64,000 nucleotides of DNA from Phenylobacterium sp. (lineage in GTDB: Bacteria > Pseudomonadota > Alphaproteobacteria > Caulobacterales > Caulobacteraceae), in contig NZ_JAKRSA010000018.1 in the NCBI RefSeq assembly GCF_022402485.1, positions 1 through 64,000 on the forward strand. The letters run 5' to 3'. Made by a program: the position numbers and the translations under genes. Below, one piece after another: positions 52,871-62,428 of this stretch (the first letter of the stretch is position 1; each line of letters begins with the position of its first letter). The notes beneath the pieces are model-generated. The model ran no database searches, was not told the origin of the DNA, and was given only the letters and a program-made list of their open reading frames with translations.

Positions 52871-52934
52871 GACTTGCTTAACCGACGAGGGTAGGGCCGT
52901 GACTCGGCTGCGTCTGGCGGGGAGACGATCTTAG

Positions 52935-54053
52935 GTGTCCTTCCGGGACAATCCTCTGGGTGAAATTCGGGTGCCGCTGGTCTGGACGGCCGCGGTCGCC
53001 CTGATCGTGGCTGTGATCGTCGCGGTCACCCTGCTGCTGGGCGACCGGCGGGAAACCCTGCGCACCGAGGCCTATGGGGTGACCCGCGAGGTCAGTGACG
53101 CAGTGTCAGCGCCGGTCTCCGGGGTGGTCTCGGCTCCGGTCCACTGGATGGGGGCTCTGTCCCAGGGGATCAGCCAGTATTTCTTCGCCGTGTCGGAGAA
53201 TCGGCGACTGCGCGCCGAGCTGGAGGAGGTAGCCGACCTTCGCCAGGAGGTGACGCGGCTTCAGGACATCAATGCACGCTATGTGGACCTGCTGGGCCTG
53301 AGGACCGATCCGCCGATCCCGATGGTCTCAGCCCGGGTGGTGAGCGATTCCCGCGGCCCCTTCGCCAATACCCGCCTGGCCAATGCCGGCCGCGAGCGCC
53401 AGGTCCAGGTGGGCAATCCGGTGATGACCGAATACGGCCTGGTGGGCCGGGTGGTCGGCGTGACCCGGGGTGCCAGCCGCATCCTGATGCTCACCGACAT
53501 CGCCTCGCGGACCCCGGTGATGGTCGACCGAACCAATGCCCGCGCCATTCTGGCCGGCGACGGCGGACCCAACCCCAAGCTGGAATATCTGCGCGGCCAT
53601 GATCCGGTGAAGGCCGGCGACCGCATCGTCACCTCCGGCGACGGGGGGCTCATGCCCAGAGGCCTGCCCGTGGGGGTGGCCGTCAAGGGCATCGACGGCG
53701 CCTGGCGGGTGGTGCTGGCCTCGGAGGCCGGGGCCATCGACTTTGTGCGCATCCTGCTGTTTGAGGATTTCTCGCAGCTGGTGGACCAGGATGAGCTGAA
53801 TACCCCAGGCGAACCCCCGGTCAGTGGCGATCTGCCCAGCGTCGGGGTGAGCGCGCCGCCGCCGCCGCCGGCGGCAGCAACGACGCCGCCTGCGGACGTC
53901 AGGGCACCAGCGACACGGCCCCCGGCCCGAACTCCAACCCCCAAGGCACCGGCGGCGAAGGCACCGCCACGCCCAGCGCCGGCTCAATCCGACCCGGTAC
54001 AGTCCCCGGCCCCAGACCCCGCGCCTCCGGCGATTGAGGAGCCGGTGTTTTGA
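52935..54053 (+). CDS. mreC: Rod shape-determining protein MreC
   Basis: 372 aa with a GTG start (GGAGA upstream). One N-terminal membrane helix (VALIVAVIVAVTLLL), a coiled coil (about 88-120, NRRLRAELEEVADLRQEVTRLQ), then MreC beta domains (VVSDSRGPFANTRLANAGR; GLVGRVVGV; GDGGLMPRGLPVGVA). The last 70 residues are Pro/Ala-rich and probably unstructured in the periplasm, a feature of alphaproteobacterial MreC. Links MreB to PBP2. Confidence 0.94.
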   Translation: MSFRDNPLGEIRVPLVWTAAVALIVAVIVAVTLLLGDRRETLRTEAYGVTREVSDAVSAPVSGVVSAPVHWMGALSQGISQYFFAVSENRRLRAELEEVADLRQEVTRLQDINARYVDLLGLRTDPPIPMVSARVVSDSRGPFANTRLANAGRERQVQVGNPVMTEYGLVGRVVGVTRGASRILMLTDIASRTPVMVDRTNARAILAGDGGPNPKLEYLRGHDPVKAGDRIVTSGDGGLMPRGLPVGVAVKGIDGAWRVVLASEAGAIDFVRILLFEDFSQLVDQDELNTPGEPPVSGDLPSVGVSAPPPPPAAATTPPADVRAPATRPPARTPTPKAPAAKAPPRPAPAQSDPVQSPAPDPAPPAIEEPVF

Positions 54054-54562
54054 GCCTGATGGCCACCCGGCTTGATCCGTGGCGCTGGCTCGGCGCGCCG
54101 ATCCTGCAGTGCATGGTCGCCACCCTGTTGTTCAGTCTGCCGGTGCGTTTCTTTGGCTGGGGCCTGCCTGAGCCGATCTTTTGCATGGCCCCCGCCTTTG
54201 CCTGGGCCATGATCCGCCCCTCGATCGCAGCCCCCTTCGGGGTGCTGATCATGGGACTGTTCTTGGACATCTTCTGGGGGGGACCCATGGGCCTTTGGGC
54301 CCTGTCGTTGCTGACAGCCTATGGGGTGGTGCTGGCGGCCCGGAACATGATGGTGGGCCAGAGCCGCTCGATGATGTGGATGTGGTTTGCCGCCGCCTGC
54401 GCCATGGCTCAGACCGTGGGCTTTCTGGTCACCCAACTGGATGTCCGCTCGACCCCGAACTTGCTGGCGATGTTCTGGCAATTTCTTGCAACAATCCTGC
54501 TCTATCCTTTTGCCCATCGGTTGATCGACAGGTTCGATGACGCCGATGTCCGGTTCCGTTAA
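54050..54562 (+). CDS. mreD: Rod shape-determining membrane protein MreD
   Basis: 170 aa, about five to six membrane segments (CMVATLLFSLPVRFFGW; FGVLIMGLFLDIFWGGPMG; FWQFLATILLYPFAHRLID). The start at 54050 is TTG, overlapping the mreC stop, with GAGGAG at ideal spacing; an ATG at 54059 is the alternative but too far from that site. Partner of MreC in the elongasome. Confidence 0.88.
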   Translation: MSLMATRLDPWRWLGAPILQCMVATLLFSLPVRFFGWGLPEPIFCMAPAFAWAMIRPSIAAPFGVLIMGLFLDIFWGGPMGLWALSLLTAYGVVLAARNMMVGQSRSMMWMWFAAACAMAQTVGFLVTQLDVRSTPNLLAMFWQFLATILLYPFAHRLIDRFDDADVRFR

Positions 54563-54572
54563 GGTCGCGGGG

Positions 54573-56549
54573 ATGAGCGAACCGTCCATCTTCTTTACCG
54601 AGGTCAATGAACGGCAGGGAGCCTTCCATCGCCGGAGCTTCCTGCTGGGTGGGTTCGCCGGAGCGGGCCTGCTGGCCCTGGGTGGGCGGTTGGCGCACCT
54701 GCAGCTGCTGGAAGCCCAGCGCTATGAAAAGCTCTCGGCCTCCAACCAGTTCAATTTCCGGCTGGTGCCGCCACCTCGCGGATTGATCGTTGACCGCAAT
54801 GGCCAGGTTCTGGCCACCAACCGCCCCAACTTCCGTCTGCTGGTGGTCAAGGATGGCGAGCATGAGCCTGCTCCGACCCTGAAGACCCTGGCCCACTTCG
54901 TGCCCCTGGATGAGGCCCGCCAGGCGCGGTTGCTCAAGGAGTTTGAGCGGACTCCCAACCGTGTCCCGGTCTCGGTCATGGAGGACATGACCTGGGAGCA
55001 GTTCTCGGCGATCAATATCCGCGCCCCGGAAATGCCCAATGTCACGGCCGACATGGGGGAGGTGCGGGTCTATCCCCACGGTGGCGCGTTTGCCCATGTG
55101 ATTGGCTATGTGGCCAAGGTGAACCGAGAGGACCTCACCGAGACGGGCCCCAATTCCGAGGCGATCCTGCTGCATCCGGGTTTCCGGATCGGTCGTCAGG
55201 GGGTGGAGAAGGCCTTCGACCTGGATCTGCGGGGGCGCACGGGTGCCCGAAAGGTTGAGGTGGACGCCCGTGGGCGGGAGGTCCGAAACGATCCCGGCGG
55301 CGATATTCAGGCCGTCTCTGGCAAGACGGTCGAGCTGACCCTGGATGTGGATATCCAGAAGCGCGCCCTGGAGGTGATGGACGACGAGAGCGGCGCGATC
55401 GTGGTCATGGACTGCCGGTCGGGTGACCTGCTGTGCATGGTGTCGGCGCCGAGCTTCGACGCCAATCGCTTTGTCCGTGGCCTCTCGGTGGCCGAGTACC
55501 GGGCCCTGGCGGACTATGAGCGTCGTCCGCTGCTGGACAAGGCCATGAGCGGCACCTATCCGCCGGGCTCGACCTTCAAAATGACCACCGCCCTGGCTGC
55601 CCTGGGCGCAGGCATTGATCCAGAGGAGCGGGTCTTCTGCTCCGGCGGCTGGCGTTTCGGCGGGCGGACCTGGCGTTGCTGGCGCCATAGCGGTCATGGC
55701 TCGCAGAACATGCATGAGGCCATCAAGAACTCCTGCGATGTGTATTTCTACCAGGTGGCCCTGCGGATGGGGCCCGACCATATTGCCCGGGCGGCCAAGG
55801 CCCTGGGCTTTGGTCAGGCCTTCGATATTGGCATTCCTGGCCAGCGCACCGGGGTGGTCGGCTCGACTGAATGGAAGCGGACCCGGGTCAAGCGCGACCC
55901 CACCTGGCATCCGGGGGATTCGGTCAGCTACGGCATCGGTCAGGGTTATATCACCGCCAATGGCCTGCAGCTGGCGGTGATGACCGCCCGGCTGGCCAAT
56001 GGTCGAAAACAGCTTAATCCCCGGCTGATCAAGTCGGTGGGCGGGGTGGAGATGCCCCCCGGCGACGAGGTGCCGAGCCTGCCCTTCTCGCAGGAGCATC
56101 TGGACTATGTCCGGGCCGGCATGATTGCGGTGGCCAACGACGCCCGGGGCACGGCCTTCCGCCAGAGCCAGCTTGGCCTCGGCGATGTGTTGATGGCCGG
56201 CAAGACCGGCACGGCCCAGGTGCGCAGCTATGACGGGGTGGCCGACCGTGACAGCCGCAGCGTCCGCTGGGGCCTGAAGGATCACAACCTCTATGTGGCC
56301 TTCGCCCCGATTGATCAGCCGCGCTATGCGATCTCCGTGATCATCCAGCACGGGGGCCTTGGCGGTGCCACGGCAGCCGCCCCCCGGGCGCGGGAGGTCA
56401 TGCGGGTGGCCCTGCTCAAGGACCCGGAGATCCGCGCCCGGATCACCCAGCCCTTGCCCATGCCCGATGTCAGTGACCTACCCCCCACGGGGATGGCACC
56501 GGATGGATCGGTGATCGCTCCACCGCCTGAAACCGGTGACCCCGTATGA
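54573..56549 (+). CDS. mrdA: Penicillin-binding protein 2 (elongasome transpeptidase)
   Basis: 658 aa. One membrane segment (SFLLGGFAGAGLLALGG), a dimerisation/pedestal domain (PPPRGLIVDRNGQVLATNRPN), and a transpeptidase domain with STFK (PPGSTFKM), SCD (KNSCDVYFYQ) and KTGTAQ motifs. Crosslinks lateral wall peptidoglycan in the periplasm. The start at 54573 has AAGG upstream; an ATG at 54537 inside mreD is possible. Ends overlapping rodA (ATGA). Confidence 0.95.
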   Translation: MSEPSIFFTEVNERQGAFHRRSFLLGGFAGAGLLALGGRLAHLQLLEAQRYEKLSASNQFNFRLVPPPRGLIVDRNGQVLATNRPNFRLLVVKDGEHEPAPTLKTLAHFVPLDEARQARLLKEFERTPNRVPVSVMEDMTWEQFSAINIRAPEMPNVTADMGEVRVYPHGGAFAHVIGYVAKVNREDLTETGPNSEAILLHPGFRIGRQGVEKAFDLDLRGRTGARKVEVDARGREVRNDPGGDIQAVSGKTVELTLDVDIQKRALEVMDDESGAIVVMDCRSGDLLCMVSAPSFDANRFVRGLSVAEYRALADYERRPLLDKAMSGTYPPGSTFKMTTALAALGAGIDPEERVFCSGGWRFGGRTWRCWRHSGHGSQNMHEAIKNSCDVYFYQVALRMGPDHIARAAKALGFGQAFDIGIPGQRTGVVGSTEWKRTRVKRDPTWHPGDSVSYGIGQGYITANGLQLAVMTARLANGRKQLNPRLIKSVGGVEMPPGDEVPSLPFSQEHLDYVRAGMIAVANDARGTAFRQSQLGLGDVLMAGKTGTAQVRSYDGVADRDSRSVRWGLKDHNLYVAFAPIDQPRYAISVIIQHGGLGGATAAAPRAREVMRVALLKDPEIRARITQPLPMPDVSDLPPTGMAPDGSVIAPPPETGDPV

Positions 56550-57700
56550 CCATGAGCGCCCTGCGCCGGCCTGGTGAACGCGATCGCCTGGTGGTGAAAT
56601 TCACCCAGATCGACTGGACCTTCTGCATCGCGCTCTGTCTGTTGGCCGGCGTCGGCTCGCTGATGATGTTCTCGGTGGCTGGCAGCTCCTGGGAACCGTG
56701 GGCCGGTCCTCATCTATTCCGGTTCGGCATTTGCTTTGCCCTGATGATCGCCCTGGCCATGTTTGATGTGCGGGTCTGGTTTGCCCTGGCCTATCCCATC
56801 TATGGCATTGGCCTGGCGCTGCTGGTGGCGGTAGAGCTGGTGGGCGACACCCGGATGGGGGCAACCCGCTGGCTCGACATTGGCTTCATGAGCTTCCAGC
56901 CCTCTGAGGTCATGAAGGTGGGCATCGTCCTGGCCCTGGCACGGTTCTATCACGGCATTTCCGCCGATGACGCCCGACTGTCCTGGTGGCTGCTGATCCC
57001 GGCGGCCATGATCGCCGCCCCCGTGCTCCTGGTCGCGCACCAGCCAGACCTTGGCACCGCCATGCTGATCGCCATGACCGGTGCGGCCGTGGTGGTCCTG
57101 GCGGGGCTGTCGTGGAAGATCATCGGCGCGGCCGTGATCTCCTTCGCGGCGGCTGTGCCGATCATGGTGATCTTCGTGATGCACGAGTATCAGCGCAAAC
57201 GGGTCATGACCTTCCTCAATCCTGAGAACGATCCCTCGGGCTCCGGCTACCACATCCTGCAGTCCAAGATCGCCCTGGGCTCCGGGGGCTTCTTCGGCAA
57301 GGGGTATGGGCTGGGCTCACAGAGCCAGCTCAATTTCCTGCCCGAAAAACATACCGACTTCATCTTCGCCACCCTGGCCGAGGAGTTCGGCTTCCTGGGC
57401 TGTGCTTTGGTTCTGGCCCTGTTTGCGGCAGTGATCTTCATGGCCCTGCGTACGGCTTCCCTGGCCCACAGCCACTTTGGGCGACTGGCCGCAGCGGGCG
57501 TCACGGCGACCTTCACCCTCTATGTGCTGATCAATGGGGCCATGGTCATGGGCCTGGCGCCGGTGGTGGGGGTGCCTATGCCGCTGCTCTCCTATGGCGG
57601 TACGGTGATGCTGACGGTGATGATCGGCTGGGGACTGGTGCAGTCGGTGCGGGTCCACCGCTATAGCGAGGTCACCAGCGGCAAGGGCGCCTTCGTCTGA
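56546..57700 (+). CDS. rodA: Rod shape-determining glycosyltransferase RodA (SEDS)
   Basis: 384 aa, about ten membrane segments. SEDS signatures: RWLDIGFMSFQPSEVMKVG, HQPDLGTAML, the WYHTDFIF-like LPEKHTDFIFATLAEEFGF with the key Asp, and VPMPLLSYGGTVMLT. Polymerises lipid II together with PBP2. Start overlaps mrdA by 4 bp. Confidence 0.96.
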   Translation: MTMSALRRPGERDRLVVKFTQIDWTFCIALCLLAGVGSLMMFSVAGSSWEPWAGPHLFRFGICFALMIALAMFDVRVWFALAYPIYGIGLALLVAVELVGDTRMGATRWLDIGFMSFQPSEVMKVGIVLALARFYHGISADDARLSWWLLIPAAMIAAPVLLVAHQPDLGTAMLIAMTGAAVVVLAGLSWKIIGAAVISFAAAVPIMVIFVMHEYQRKRVMTFLNPENDPSGSGYHILQSKIALGSGGFFGKGYGLGSQSQLNFLPEKHTDFIFATLAEEFGFLGCALVLALFAAVIFMALRTASLAHSHFGRLAAAGVTATFTLYVLINGAMVMGLAPVVGVPMPLLSYGGTVMLTVMIGWGLVQSVRVHRYSEVTSGKGAFV

Positions 57701-57744
57701 TGCTGGCTTGACCAGCGCCACGCCGGCAGGCAAGGGCGCGGGTC

Positions 57745-58719
57745 ATGACCGCCCGTCCGGCCCAGATTCTGTTCATCACGGCCACCCGGATTGGCGACGT
57801 GGTCCTGAGCTCGGGCCTGATCGGTCATATGGCGAAGACTCACCCTGGCGCGCAGTTCACCATCGCGGGGGGGGGCTTACCCATCGGCCTGTTTGCTGAC
57901 ACGCCGGGGCTCGCGGCCCTGCTGCCCATGGTCAAGCAGCCCAATGGGGGGCATTGGCTCACCCTCTGGCGCCAGACCCGACAGACCCGTTGGGACCATG
58001 TCATCGACCTGCGCGGCTCGCTGACCGCCTACGGTCTCAGAGCCCGTGCGCGCCACATCCTGACCGGGCAGGGGCGTGACCTGCACCGGGTCATGGCCTA
58101 TGCCCAGGTGCTGGGCCTTGAGGTGACCCCGCCGCCGCCGAGCTTCTTCGTTGCCAAGGAAACCCGGGCGCAGGCTGACCAGTGGCTGGGCGGGCCCGGA
58201 GAAATCCTGGCCATGGCACCGTCCGCCAACTGGATCGGCAAGACCTGGCCCGCGGAGCGTTTCGCCGCCCTGGCGGCTGGGCTGCTTGGCCCTGAGGGGC
58301 CCCTTCCCAAGGCGCGGCTCTTGCTGCTGGGGGGAAAAGAGGACATCCCTGCCGCCCAGATGGTGGCGGCTGGCCTGCCGCCAGAGCGGGTGATCTGGGC
58401 CATGGGAGAGCCCGACCTGCTCACCACCTATGCGATGCTCGGCCGGGCGCGGCTGTTTGTTGGCAATGACTCCGGCATGATGCACCTGGCGGCGGCAGCT
58501 CAGGCCCCGACCCTGGGGCTGTTTGGCCCCACCGATGACCGCCTCTATGCCCCGTGGGGTGACCATTGTGTGGTGGTGCGTGCAGGTGCTTTTGCCGCCT
58601 TCAAGGCCATTGATCCCCATCTCAACCGACCAGAGCCGCACATGGCCAGCCTGGACCTGGCAACCGTTCAGGCCGCGGCCCTGTCGCTTCTGGCCAAGAC
58701 CCAAGGGACCGTCGCATGA
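57745..58719 (+). CDS. Glycosyltransferase family 9 (LPS heptosyltransferase-like)
   Basis: 324 aa. Two Rossmann-like halves: ILFITATRIGDVVLSSGLI at the N-terminus, DHVIDLRGSLTAYGLRA, then APSANWIGKTWPAERFAAL and the nucleotide-sugar motif FVGNDSGMMHLAAAAQAPTL. GT9 enzymes add heptose or related sugars to lipid A-core in the cytoplasm. Which sugar is not readable. Coupled to the DUF6165 gene by a 4-bp overlap. Confidence 0.86.
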   Translation: MTARPAQILFITATRIGDVVLSSGLIGHMAKTHPGAQFTIAGGGLPIGLFADTPGLAALLPMVKQPNGGHWLTLWRQTRQTRWDHVIDLRGSLTAYGLRARARHILTGQGRDLHRVMAYAQVLGLEVTPPPPSFFVAKETRAQADQWLGGPGEILAMAPSANWIGKTWPAERFAALAAGLLGPEGPLPKARLLLLGGKEDIPAAQMVAAGLPPERVIWAMGEPDLLTTYAMLGRARLFVGNDSGMMHLAAAAQAPTLGLFGPTDDRLYAPWGDHCVVVRAGAFAAFKAIDPHLNRPEPHMASLDLATVQAAALSLLAKTQGTVA

Positions 58720-59117
58720 TGATCAGCATTCCGGTCTCGGCGGGTGAACTCATCGACAAGATCACCATCCTGGAGGTCAAGCAGCGGCGGATGTCCGATC
58801 CCGCCAAGCTGGCCAATGTGGGCCGGGAGTTGGCCGCCCTGGAGGCCGTCCGCGCCGAGGCCCTGGGCGAGGCTTCCGAGATCGACGCCCTGACGGCGGA
58901 CCTGCGGCAGGTCAATGACCGGCTGTGGGACATCGAGGACAGCAAGCGGGCCTGCGAGGCCCGGCAGGAATTTGGCCCCGACTTCGTGGAGCTGGCCCGT
59001 CTGGTCTACAAGCTGAATGACCATCGGGCCGATCTGAAACGCCAGATCAACCTGGCCACCGGCTCTCAGATCATCGAGGAAAAGAGCCACCCGACCTATG
59101 ACCGTGGAACGCCTTAG
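58716..59117 (+). CDS. DUF6165 family protein, coupled to the GT9 gene
   Basis: 133 aa: SIPVSAGELIDKITILEVKQ opens it, then a helical hairpin with LRQVNDRLWDIEDSKR and LARLVYKLNDHRADLKRQIN, and ends IEEKSHPTY. No enzyme motif. DUF6165 genes stand next to surface-polysaccharide glycosyltransferases, so a helper role in core assembly is inferred. Confidence 0.78.
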   Translation: MMISIPVSAGELIDKITILEVKQRRMSDPAKLANVGRELAALEAVRAEALGEASEIDALTADLRQVNDRLWDIEDSKRACEARQEFGPDFVELARLVYKLNDHRADLKRQINLATGSQIIEEKSHPTYDRGTP

Positions 59118-59126
59118 CCCGATCCC

Positions 59127-60119
59127 TTAGCCCGCCAAGGCCTGATCGGTCGCCCGGACCAGGGCGTCCACCACCCCAGGCTCGGTGGACGCATGGCCCG
59201 CATCCCAGACCATGTCGAGCCGGGCCTCAGGCCAGGCCCGGGTGAGCCGCCAGGCGGCGTCCATGGGGGTAACTACATCAAACCGGCCCTGGACGATCCA
59301 GCCCGGAATGCCGCGGATCTTGTCGATGTTTTTCAGGATCCAGCCGTCTTCGGGGAAGAAGCCGCGATTGACGAAGTAGTGGCACTCGATCCGCGCAAAG
59401 GCGATGGCGAAGTCCACCTCGTTGAACTTGGAGGGCCTAGCCTCCGGGCCGCGAATGGAGATGGTGTCGCCTTCCCACTGGCTCCAGGCGGTGGCGGCCT
59501 CGGCCTGGACTCGGCGGTCGGCATGGGTCAGCCGCTTGTGATAGGCGCCCATCAGGTCGTGCCGTTCGTCTTCCGGGATCGGGGCCAGGAAGCTTTCCCA
59601 GGCGTCTGGGAACAGCATGGAGGCCCCGTTCTGGTAGAACCAGGTCAACTCCCGCTCGGTCAGCAGGAACACCCCGCGCAACACCAGGCCCTCGACCCGG
59701 TCGGGGTGGGTGATGGCGTAGGCCAGCGCCAGGGTTGACCCCCAGGACCCGCCGAACACGGTCCATTTCTCGACGCCCAACTTGACCCGCAGCCGCTCGA
59801 TGTCGGCGATCAGGGTCCAGGTAGTGTTGTGCTCGAGCCGCGCATTGGGGTGGGAGCGGCCACAGCCCCGCTGATCGAACAGGGCCATCCGCCACTTCGC
59901 CGGATCAAAGAACCGCCGCATGGTCGGATTGATCGCCCCGCCAGGCCCCCCGTGCAGGATGACGCAGGGCTTCCCGTCGGGGTTTCCGCACTCTTCGTAA
60001 TAGACCTGATGCTCGCTCTCGGTGGGCAGCCAACCGTGGGCAAAGGGCTCGTTCTCGGGGAACAGGCCCCGGCGGTGGGCGGGCGAGGAGACGGTGGCGA
60101 AAGGCGAGGGGCGATCCAT
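59127..60119 (-). CDS. pip: Proline iminopeptidase
   Basis: 330 aa alpha/beta hydrolase of family S33. HGGPGGAINP (oxyanion), DQRGCGRSHPNA, nucleophile GGSWGST, then acid in VQGRFDVVTP and His in WDAGHAS: a complete triad with the family's usual length. It removes N-terminal proline from peptides in the cytoplasm. Convergent with DUF6165, 9 bp before the next gene's end. Confidence 0.92.
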   Translation of the reverse strand: MDRPSPFATVSSPAHRRGLFPENEPFAHGWLPTESEHQVYYEECGNPDGKPCVILHGGPGGAINPTMRRFFDPAKWRMALFDQRGCGRSHPNARLEHNTTWTLIADIERLRVKLGVEKWTVFGGSWGSTLALAYAITHPDRVEGLVLRGVFLLTERELTWFYQNGASMLFPDAWESFLAPIPEDERHDLMGAYHKRLTHADRRVQAEAATAWSQWEGDTISIRGPEARPSKFNEVDFAIAFARIECHYFVNRGFFPEDGWILKNIDKIRGIPGWIVQGRFDVVTPMDAAWRLTRAWPEARLDMVWDAGHASTEPGVVDALVRATDQALAG

Positions 60120-60127
60120 GGGGGTAT

Positions 60128-61120
60128 TTACCCTGGGAAACGCCGCCGCATCCAGTCGAGGATGTAACGGTTTACGGCCTCTGGCTGTTCCTGCTGCGTC
60201 CAGTGGCCAGACTCGGTCACCATCACCTTCTCCAGGTCAGAAATATGCTCGCCCATCCTGTCGGCCATGGACGGGGGCAGTACGGCGTCCTTCTCGGCCA
60301 TGATCATCAGGCAGGGCAGGTCATCGATGCGGGTGGGCAGGTCAGCGCCCCGCTCCCAGTTCCGGGTGAAGTTGCGATACCAGTTGATCGGCCCGGTGAA
60401 GCCGCTGGCCTCGAACAGGGCCACGTAGACCGCCATCTCGTCCTGGCTGAGGAACTGGCTCTGGTCGGTGGCGGGATCATAGGCTGCGAGGCCTGCGGCG
60501 AAGGCAAAGCTCGACCCACCGGTTTTCCGCTCGCTGGAGTCGCGCAGGGCGGCGGGCTTGCGCAGGAAAAAGCGCATGGTCTTGGCCACATCGGCCCCCA
60601 GGGCCTGGTCGGCCTCTCCCGGGGCCTGGAACCAAACGATATACATGTCCGGCCCATAGACCTCGCGGAACAGGCTGATGGGCTCGGCCCGGTAGCGAGG
60701 CTGATAGGGGGTGTTGAGCCCGATGATCCCGGCGCAGCGGGCCCGGTGCATCAGCGGCATCTGCCAGACAACGAACCCGCCCCAGTCGTGACCGACGAAC
60801 ACCGCCTTCTCGATCCCAAGGTGGTCCAGCAGGGCCACGAGGTCCCCGGTGAGATGCTCCATGTCATAGGCGCTTATCTCAGCCGGGCCGGGGGTGAGGC
60901 CATAGCCCCGCTGGTCGGGGGCGATGACCCGGTAGCCGGCGGCGGCCAGGACCGGGATCTGATGGCGCCAGGAAAAGGCGGTCTCGGGAAAGCCGTGACA
61001 GAGCACGATGGCCGGGCCGTCCTTTGGGCCCGCCTCATAGAAGGCCATCTCGATCCCGTTCACCAGGGCGGTCTGCATGGGCGGCATCATGGCGGTGAGG
61101 GCTTCGGGGAGGTGGGCCAT
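60128..61120 (-). CDS. Alpha/beta hydrolase, epoxide hydrolase-like
   Basis: 330 aa. CHGFPETAFSWRHQI with the HGFP oxyanion motif, DQRGYG, nucleophile Asp in VGHDWGGFVVW, acid near MIMAEKDAVLPP and His in ESGHWTQQEQPE. An Asp nucleophile with this cap sequence fits soluble epoxide hydrolases; haloalkane dehalogenases are close relatives. Start 61120 has AGGAGC upstream; the ATG at 61201 is unlikely. Upstream of pip on the same strand by 8 bp. Confidence 0.82.
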   Translation of the reverse strand: MAHLPEALTAMMPPMQTALVNGIEMAFYEAGPKDGPAIVLCHGFPETAFSWRHQIPVLAAAGYRVIAPDQRGYGLTPGPAEISAYDMEHLTGDLVALLDHLGIEKAVFVGHDWGGFVVWQMPLMHRARCAGIIGLNTPYQPRYRAEPISLFREVYGPDMYIVWFQAPGEADQALGADVAKTMRFFLRKPAALRDSSERKTGGSSFAFAAGLAAYDPATDQSQFLSQDEMAVYVALFEASGFTGPINWYRNFTRNWERGADLPTRIDDLPCLMIMAEKDAVLPPSMADRMGEHISDLEKVMVTESGHWTQQEQPEAVNRYILDWMRRRFPG

Positions 61121-61219
61121 GGGGGCTCCTGTCAGGTCAGCTGTCGGTATTGGTAGGAAATGACCATGGGAGGCAAGCGTGCGGGGTTTCCTCGCCGCCA
61201 TGGCAGGTTAGATAGAGGC

Positions 61220-62428
61220 ATGAGCAGACCCGCCGCCGCCGCTCCGGTCCCCTGGGGCCTTGTGATCCTGCTCGGCGCCCTGACGGCGTTTGCGCCCATG
61301 TCTATCGACATGTACCTGCCAAGCCTGCCGGCGATCGGCGAGGCCCTGGGGGCGAGCGCAGCCCAGACCCAGACCACGGTGGCGGCATTCTTTGCCGGTA
61401 TGGCCATCGGCCAGTTCATCTATGGCCCGGCCTCGGACCGGTTTGGCCGGCGGGGCCCGATTCTGTTCGGGATCGCCGTCTATCTGGCCGCAACGGCGGT
61501 CTGCGCCCTGTCGACGACCCCTGAGATGCTGATCGCCGCCCGCTTCGTCCAGGCCCTGGGGGGCTGTGCGGGCGGGGTGGTGGCCCGGGCGATCGTCCGC
61601 GACCATTTCGACCACACCGAGACCGCGCGGATGCTCTCCCTGCTGATGCTGGTCATGGGCATCGCCCCCATCGTGGCCCCTCTGGTCGGGGGGCTGATTT
61701 TGCAGGTGGCCGGGTGGCGCGCCATCTTCTGGGTGCTCCTGGCGTTTGCCTTCGTGGTCGGCGCCTTCGCCCTGTTCCGCCTGGAGGAGAGCCGGTCGGC
61801 GGCCACCGCGATCCAGGCCCGGGGTGAGAACCCCTTTGCGGCCTTTGGTGCCTTGCTGAGGCAGCGCAGACTGGTGGGCTATGCCCTGGCCGGGGCCCTG
61901 AACGGCGCGACCCTGTTCACCTATATCGCCGCCTCGCCGGTGCTGCTGATCGAGGTCTATGGCATCTCGCCGTCTAACTTTGGCTGGGTGTTCGGGCTCA
62001 ACGCCGCAGGGGTGATCGGGGCCAGCCAGGCCAATCGCTATCTGCTTCGGTACATGGGGCCAGACCAGGTGCTGGCCCGGGCCAGCCTGATCGCCGTGGG
62101 CTTTGGCCTGATGCTGGCGCTGGCGGCGGTCAGTGGGATTGGCGAGCGCTGGACCGTGCTGCCCCTGCTGTTTTTGATCCTGTCGACCTATGGCTTCATC
62201 CAGGGCAACACCATGGCCGGGGCGCTCAGCGTTGACGCCACCCGTTCGGGCTCGGTTTCGGCCCTAATGGGCGGGGCCTCCTTCGGGGTGGGCGCTGTGG
62301 CGGCGAGCCTGACGGGGCTGGCCTATGATGGCACCCCAGGGCCCATGGGCGTGGCCATGGCCCTGGCGTTGGCGGGGTCAGCCCTGGCCCTGCGGACCCT
62401 GGCCCTGCCCAGGCCTGTGGTACCCTAG
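61220..62428 (+). CDS. Bcr/CflA-family multidrug efflux MFS transporter
   Basis: 402 aa, about 12 membrane segments. N-terminal ALTAFAPMSIDMYLPSLPAI and FAGMAIGQFIYGPASDRFGRR are the Bcr/CflA signatures, followed by RFVQALGGCAGGVVARAIVRD. Exports drugs or small metabolites with protons. Start 61220 (MSRPAAA) has GATAGAGG upstream; a frame from 61160 also exists. Its stop shares bases with the convergent gene: CTAG at 62425-62428 serves both. Confidence 0.87.
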   Translation: MSRPAAAAPVPWGLVILLGALTAFAPMSIDMYLPSLPAIGEALGASAAQTQTTVAAFFAGMAIGQFIYGPASDRFGRRGPILFGIAVYLAATAVCALSTTPEMLIAARFVQALGGCAGGVVARAIVRDHFDHTETARMLSLLMLVMGIAPIVAPLVGGLILQVAGWRAIFWVLLAFAFVVGAFALFRLEESRSAATAIQARGENPFAAFGALLRQRRLVGYALAGALNGATLFTYIAASPVLLIEVYGISPSNFGWVFGLNAAGVIGASQANRYLLRYMGPDQVLARASLIAVGFGLMLALAAVSGIGERWTVLPLLFLILSTYGFIQGNTMAGALSVDATRSGSVSALMGGASFGVGAVAASLTGLAYDGTPGPMGVAMALALAGSALALRTLALPRPVVP

